A stretch of DNA of 64,000 bases, taken from the NCBI GenBank assembly GCA_963844625.1, contig CAWJPF010000027.1:1-64000 (forward strand), given 5' to 3'. Numbering within the stretch: the first letter of the stretch is position 1; every line of letters begins with the position of its first letter. Below are positions 62,546-64,000 of the stretch, piece after piece. The notes under the pieces were generated by a model. That model was given only the letters and a program-made list of their open reading frames with translations, was not told where the DNA came from and did no database searches. This DNA comes from Palsa-504 sp963844625. GTDB lineage: Bacteria; Actinomycetota; Actinomycetes; Streptosporangiales; Streptosporangiaceae. The translations under genes were made by a program, and so were the position numbers.

Positions 62546-63714
62546 CACCGCAGCCTACCGGCGGTCCGCGGCGGCCCGGGGAGCCACAGCCGGACGATGA
62601 GAAGGGATAAGAACCGGTCGAGCACCTCGGCCGCGCCGGGTACGTCGCTCACGGGCCGCGACGGGGGACCGGTGTACCGCGCGGATGGCCGGACCAGCCG
62701 GCCGGTCCGCTTCTGCTCGAGGATGTGCGCGGCCCAGCCCGCGGTCCGGGCGCAGGTGAACATCGAGGTGAACATGTGCGCCGGGATCTCCGCGAAGTCG
62801 AGCACGACCGCCGACCAGAACTCGACGTTGGTCTCGAGCGCCCGGTCGGGACGGCGAACCCGCAGCTCGGCCAGTGCCGCGTTCTCCAGGGCCAGCGCGA
62901 CCTCGTAGCGGGGGGCGCCGAGTTCCTTGGCCGTGCGGCGGAGCACCCGGGCGCGCGGGTCCTCGGCCCGGTACACCCGGTGGCCGAACCCCATCAGCCG
63001 CTCGCCGCGGTCAAGGACGGACGTCACGTACTGGCGGGCGTCGCCGAGCCGTTCGACCTGCTCGATCATGTGCAGGACGCGGGCGGGCGCGCCGCCGTGC
63101 AGCGGTCCCGAGATCGCGCCGACCGCCCCGGACAGGGACGCGGCCACGTCCGCGCCGGTCGAGGCGATGACGCGGGCGGTGAACGTGGACGCGTTCAGGC
63201 CGTGCTCAGCCGCCGAGGTCCAGTAGGCGTCCACGGCCTTCACGTGCCGCGGGTCGGGATCGCCGCGCCAGCGGATCATGAACCGCTCGGTGATCGTCGT
63301 GGCCTCGTCCACCTGGCGCTGCGGGACCATCGGCAGCCCTACCCCGCGGGCCGCCTGGGCCACGAAGGACAGCGCCATGACCGAGGCGCGGGCGAGATCG
63401 TCGCGGGCCTGCTGATCGCTGATGTCCAGGAGCGGCTGCATCCCCCACGCGGGCGCGAGCATGGCCAGGGCGCTCTGCACGTCGACCCGGATATCGCCGG
63501 AGTGGACCGGGATCGGGTAGGGCTCGGCAGGCGGCAGCCCGGGCGCGAAGGCGTTATCGACGAGCAGGCCCCAGACCGGACCGTAGGAGACGTGCCCGAC
63601 GAGTTCCTCAATGTCAACTCCCCGGTACCGGAGCGCGCCGCCCTCTTTGTCAGGCTCGGCGATTTCGGTCTCGAAGGCGATGACGCCTTCAAGTCCCGGC
63701 TTGAAGTCCGACAT
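62545..63714 (-). CDS. citA: Citrate synthase (actinobacterial type 2)
   Basis: A 389-residue enzyme condensing acetyl-CoA and oxaloacetate, first step of the TCA (or methylcitrate) cycle. Catalytic residues are His in ISGPLHGGAPARVLHMIEQV and His/Arg in GFGHRVYRAEDPRARVL, with Asp in LETNVEFWSAVVLDFAEIP. ATG 63714 with GAGGAAG upstream is chosen over GTG-type extensions to 63756. Citrate synthase divergent from pdxH is an order I recall from streptomycetes. Confidence 0.92.
   Translation of the reverse strand: MSDFKPGLEGVIAFETEIAEPDKEGGALRYRGVDIEELVGHVSYGPVWGLLVDNAFAPGLPPAEPYPIPVHSGDIRVDVQSALAMLAPAWGMQPLLDISDQQARDDLARASVMALSFVAQAARGVGLPMVPQRQVDEATTITERFMIRWRGDPDPRHVKAVDAYWTSAAEHGLNASTFTARVIASTGADVAASLSGAVGAISGPLHGGAPARVLHMIEQVERLGDARQYVTSVLDRGERLMGFGHRVYRAEDPRARVLRRTAKELGAPRYEVALALENAALAELRVRRPDRALETNVEFWSAVVLDFAEIPAHMFTSMFTCARTAGWAAHILEQKRTGRLVRPSARYTGPPSRPVSDVPGAAEVLDRFLSLLIVRLWLPGPPRTAGRLR
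62552..62557 (-). promoter_or_regulatory. Leaderless -10 box (TAGGCT) inside the citrate-synthase 3' end
   Basis: TAGGCT six bases before ATG 62545 of serC on the minus strand, lying within the last codons of citA. It gives serC an internal promoter. Confidence 0.45.
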
Positions 63715-63884
63715 CGGTGCTTCCTCACTTCTTCCTCGTGGGGTGTCAGCGGGCACCTCAGGCTATGCGTTAAGGCCGGGACCCAAGAGTCGCACAGATG
63801 GTCGGCGGGTTGGATTCCGGCGTTACCATTCAACCGCCCTGATCTGGGTTGCGGTAGCCAAAACAGGTGTGAGGATCATTACCT

Positions 63885-64000
63885 ATGGACACGACACCGC
63901 GCGACCTCCATTCGAGGAGCCTGTCCGAGGCCACGATGCCCGGCGACCCGATGACGCAGTTCGCCCTGTGGATGTCGGACGCCGAGGCGCTCGGCCTGCC
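63885..64000 (+). CDS. pdxH: Pyridoxamine/pyridoxine 5'-phosphate oxidase, N-terminal part (truncated by window end)
   Basis: ATG 63885 follows GAGG and opens a frame to the right edge. The residues PMTQFALWMSDAEALGLP match the start of PdxH (DP...FxxWxxxA...LPEP), which oxidises PNP/PMP to PLP with FMN. Divergent from citrate synthase across about 170 bases. Only 38 codons are visible. Confidence 0.8.
   Translation, partial: MDTTPRDLHSRSLSEATMPGDPMTQFALWMSDAEALGL

Overview
The window is chromosomal DNA of a GC-rich, mycothiol-producing actinobacterium. Lineage markers include mca next to greA, DUF3263/DUF3027/DUF2530 proteins, a HAIR (HspR) operator at lon, CIRCE operators at groEL, and frequent GTG/TTG and leaderless starts. 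A Streptosporangiales-like organism is my guess; it cannot be proved from this sequence. No tRNA, rRNA or CRISPR array was found.

Layout. 0-5.3 kb: AT-richer glycan cluster (epimerase 3' end, two GT4 glycosyltransferases, a large GT-C-like membrane protein), ending at a scar with an IS110-type transposase fragment and a decapitated MFS transporter. 5.8-18.4 kb: housekeeping genes (greA, mca, SNF2 helicase plus SWIM protein, serS) and a TetR-controlled MMPL exporter with a rhodanese. 18.4-26 kb: accessory block with a RecQ-phosphoribosyltransferase fusion, two related helical-repeat proteins (one fused to a pRiA4b ORF-3 domain), a VapBC module with a perfect palindromic operator, and fragments of TetR and metallo-beta-lactamase-fold genes. 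26-36 kb: PQQ-propeller lipoprotein, then an L-fucose-type oxidative catabolic locus: FadR-family regulator, FolB-like aldolase, aldo/keto reductase, fuconate dehydratase, ribose-type ABC transporter, SDR. 36-39 kb: DrrAB-type ABC exporter with a divergent TetR. 39-43.3 kb: phosphopantetheinyl transferase and lutABC (L-lactate oxidation). 43.5-57 kb: heat-shock and stress genes (lon, groEL, two cold-shock proteins), two secreted or membrane proteins, otsB/otsA trehalose synthesis, and a SAM-I riboswitch before thrC and a CysO-like sulfur carrier. 57-64 kb: MFS protein, DUF3027, DUF2530, MarR, thpR, a 27-residue membrane peptide, serC, citrate synthase and the start of pdxH.

How the parts connect. 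A 15-bp palindrome, ATACATCGGATGTAT, recurs with 0-3 mismatches before the FadR-type gene, the sugar-binding lipoprotein, the SDR and lutA. This predicts one regulon joining L-fucose oxidation, whose known end products are pyruvate and L-lactate, to L-lactate oxidation. The FolB-like gene translationally coupled to the regulator is the least explained member.

Most unusual: two families of DNA repeats that begin exactly at start codons of unrelated genes (permease and TetR; RecQ and a metallo-beta-lactamase fragment). Five genes (GT4, membrane protein, SWIM, lon, otsA) carry an apparent +1 frameshift, three of them in GGG runs. That pattern looks more like base-calling error than gene decay.
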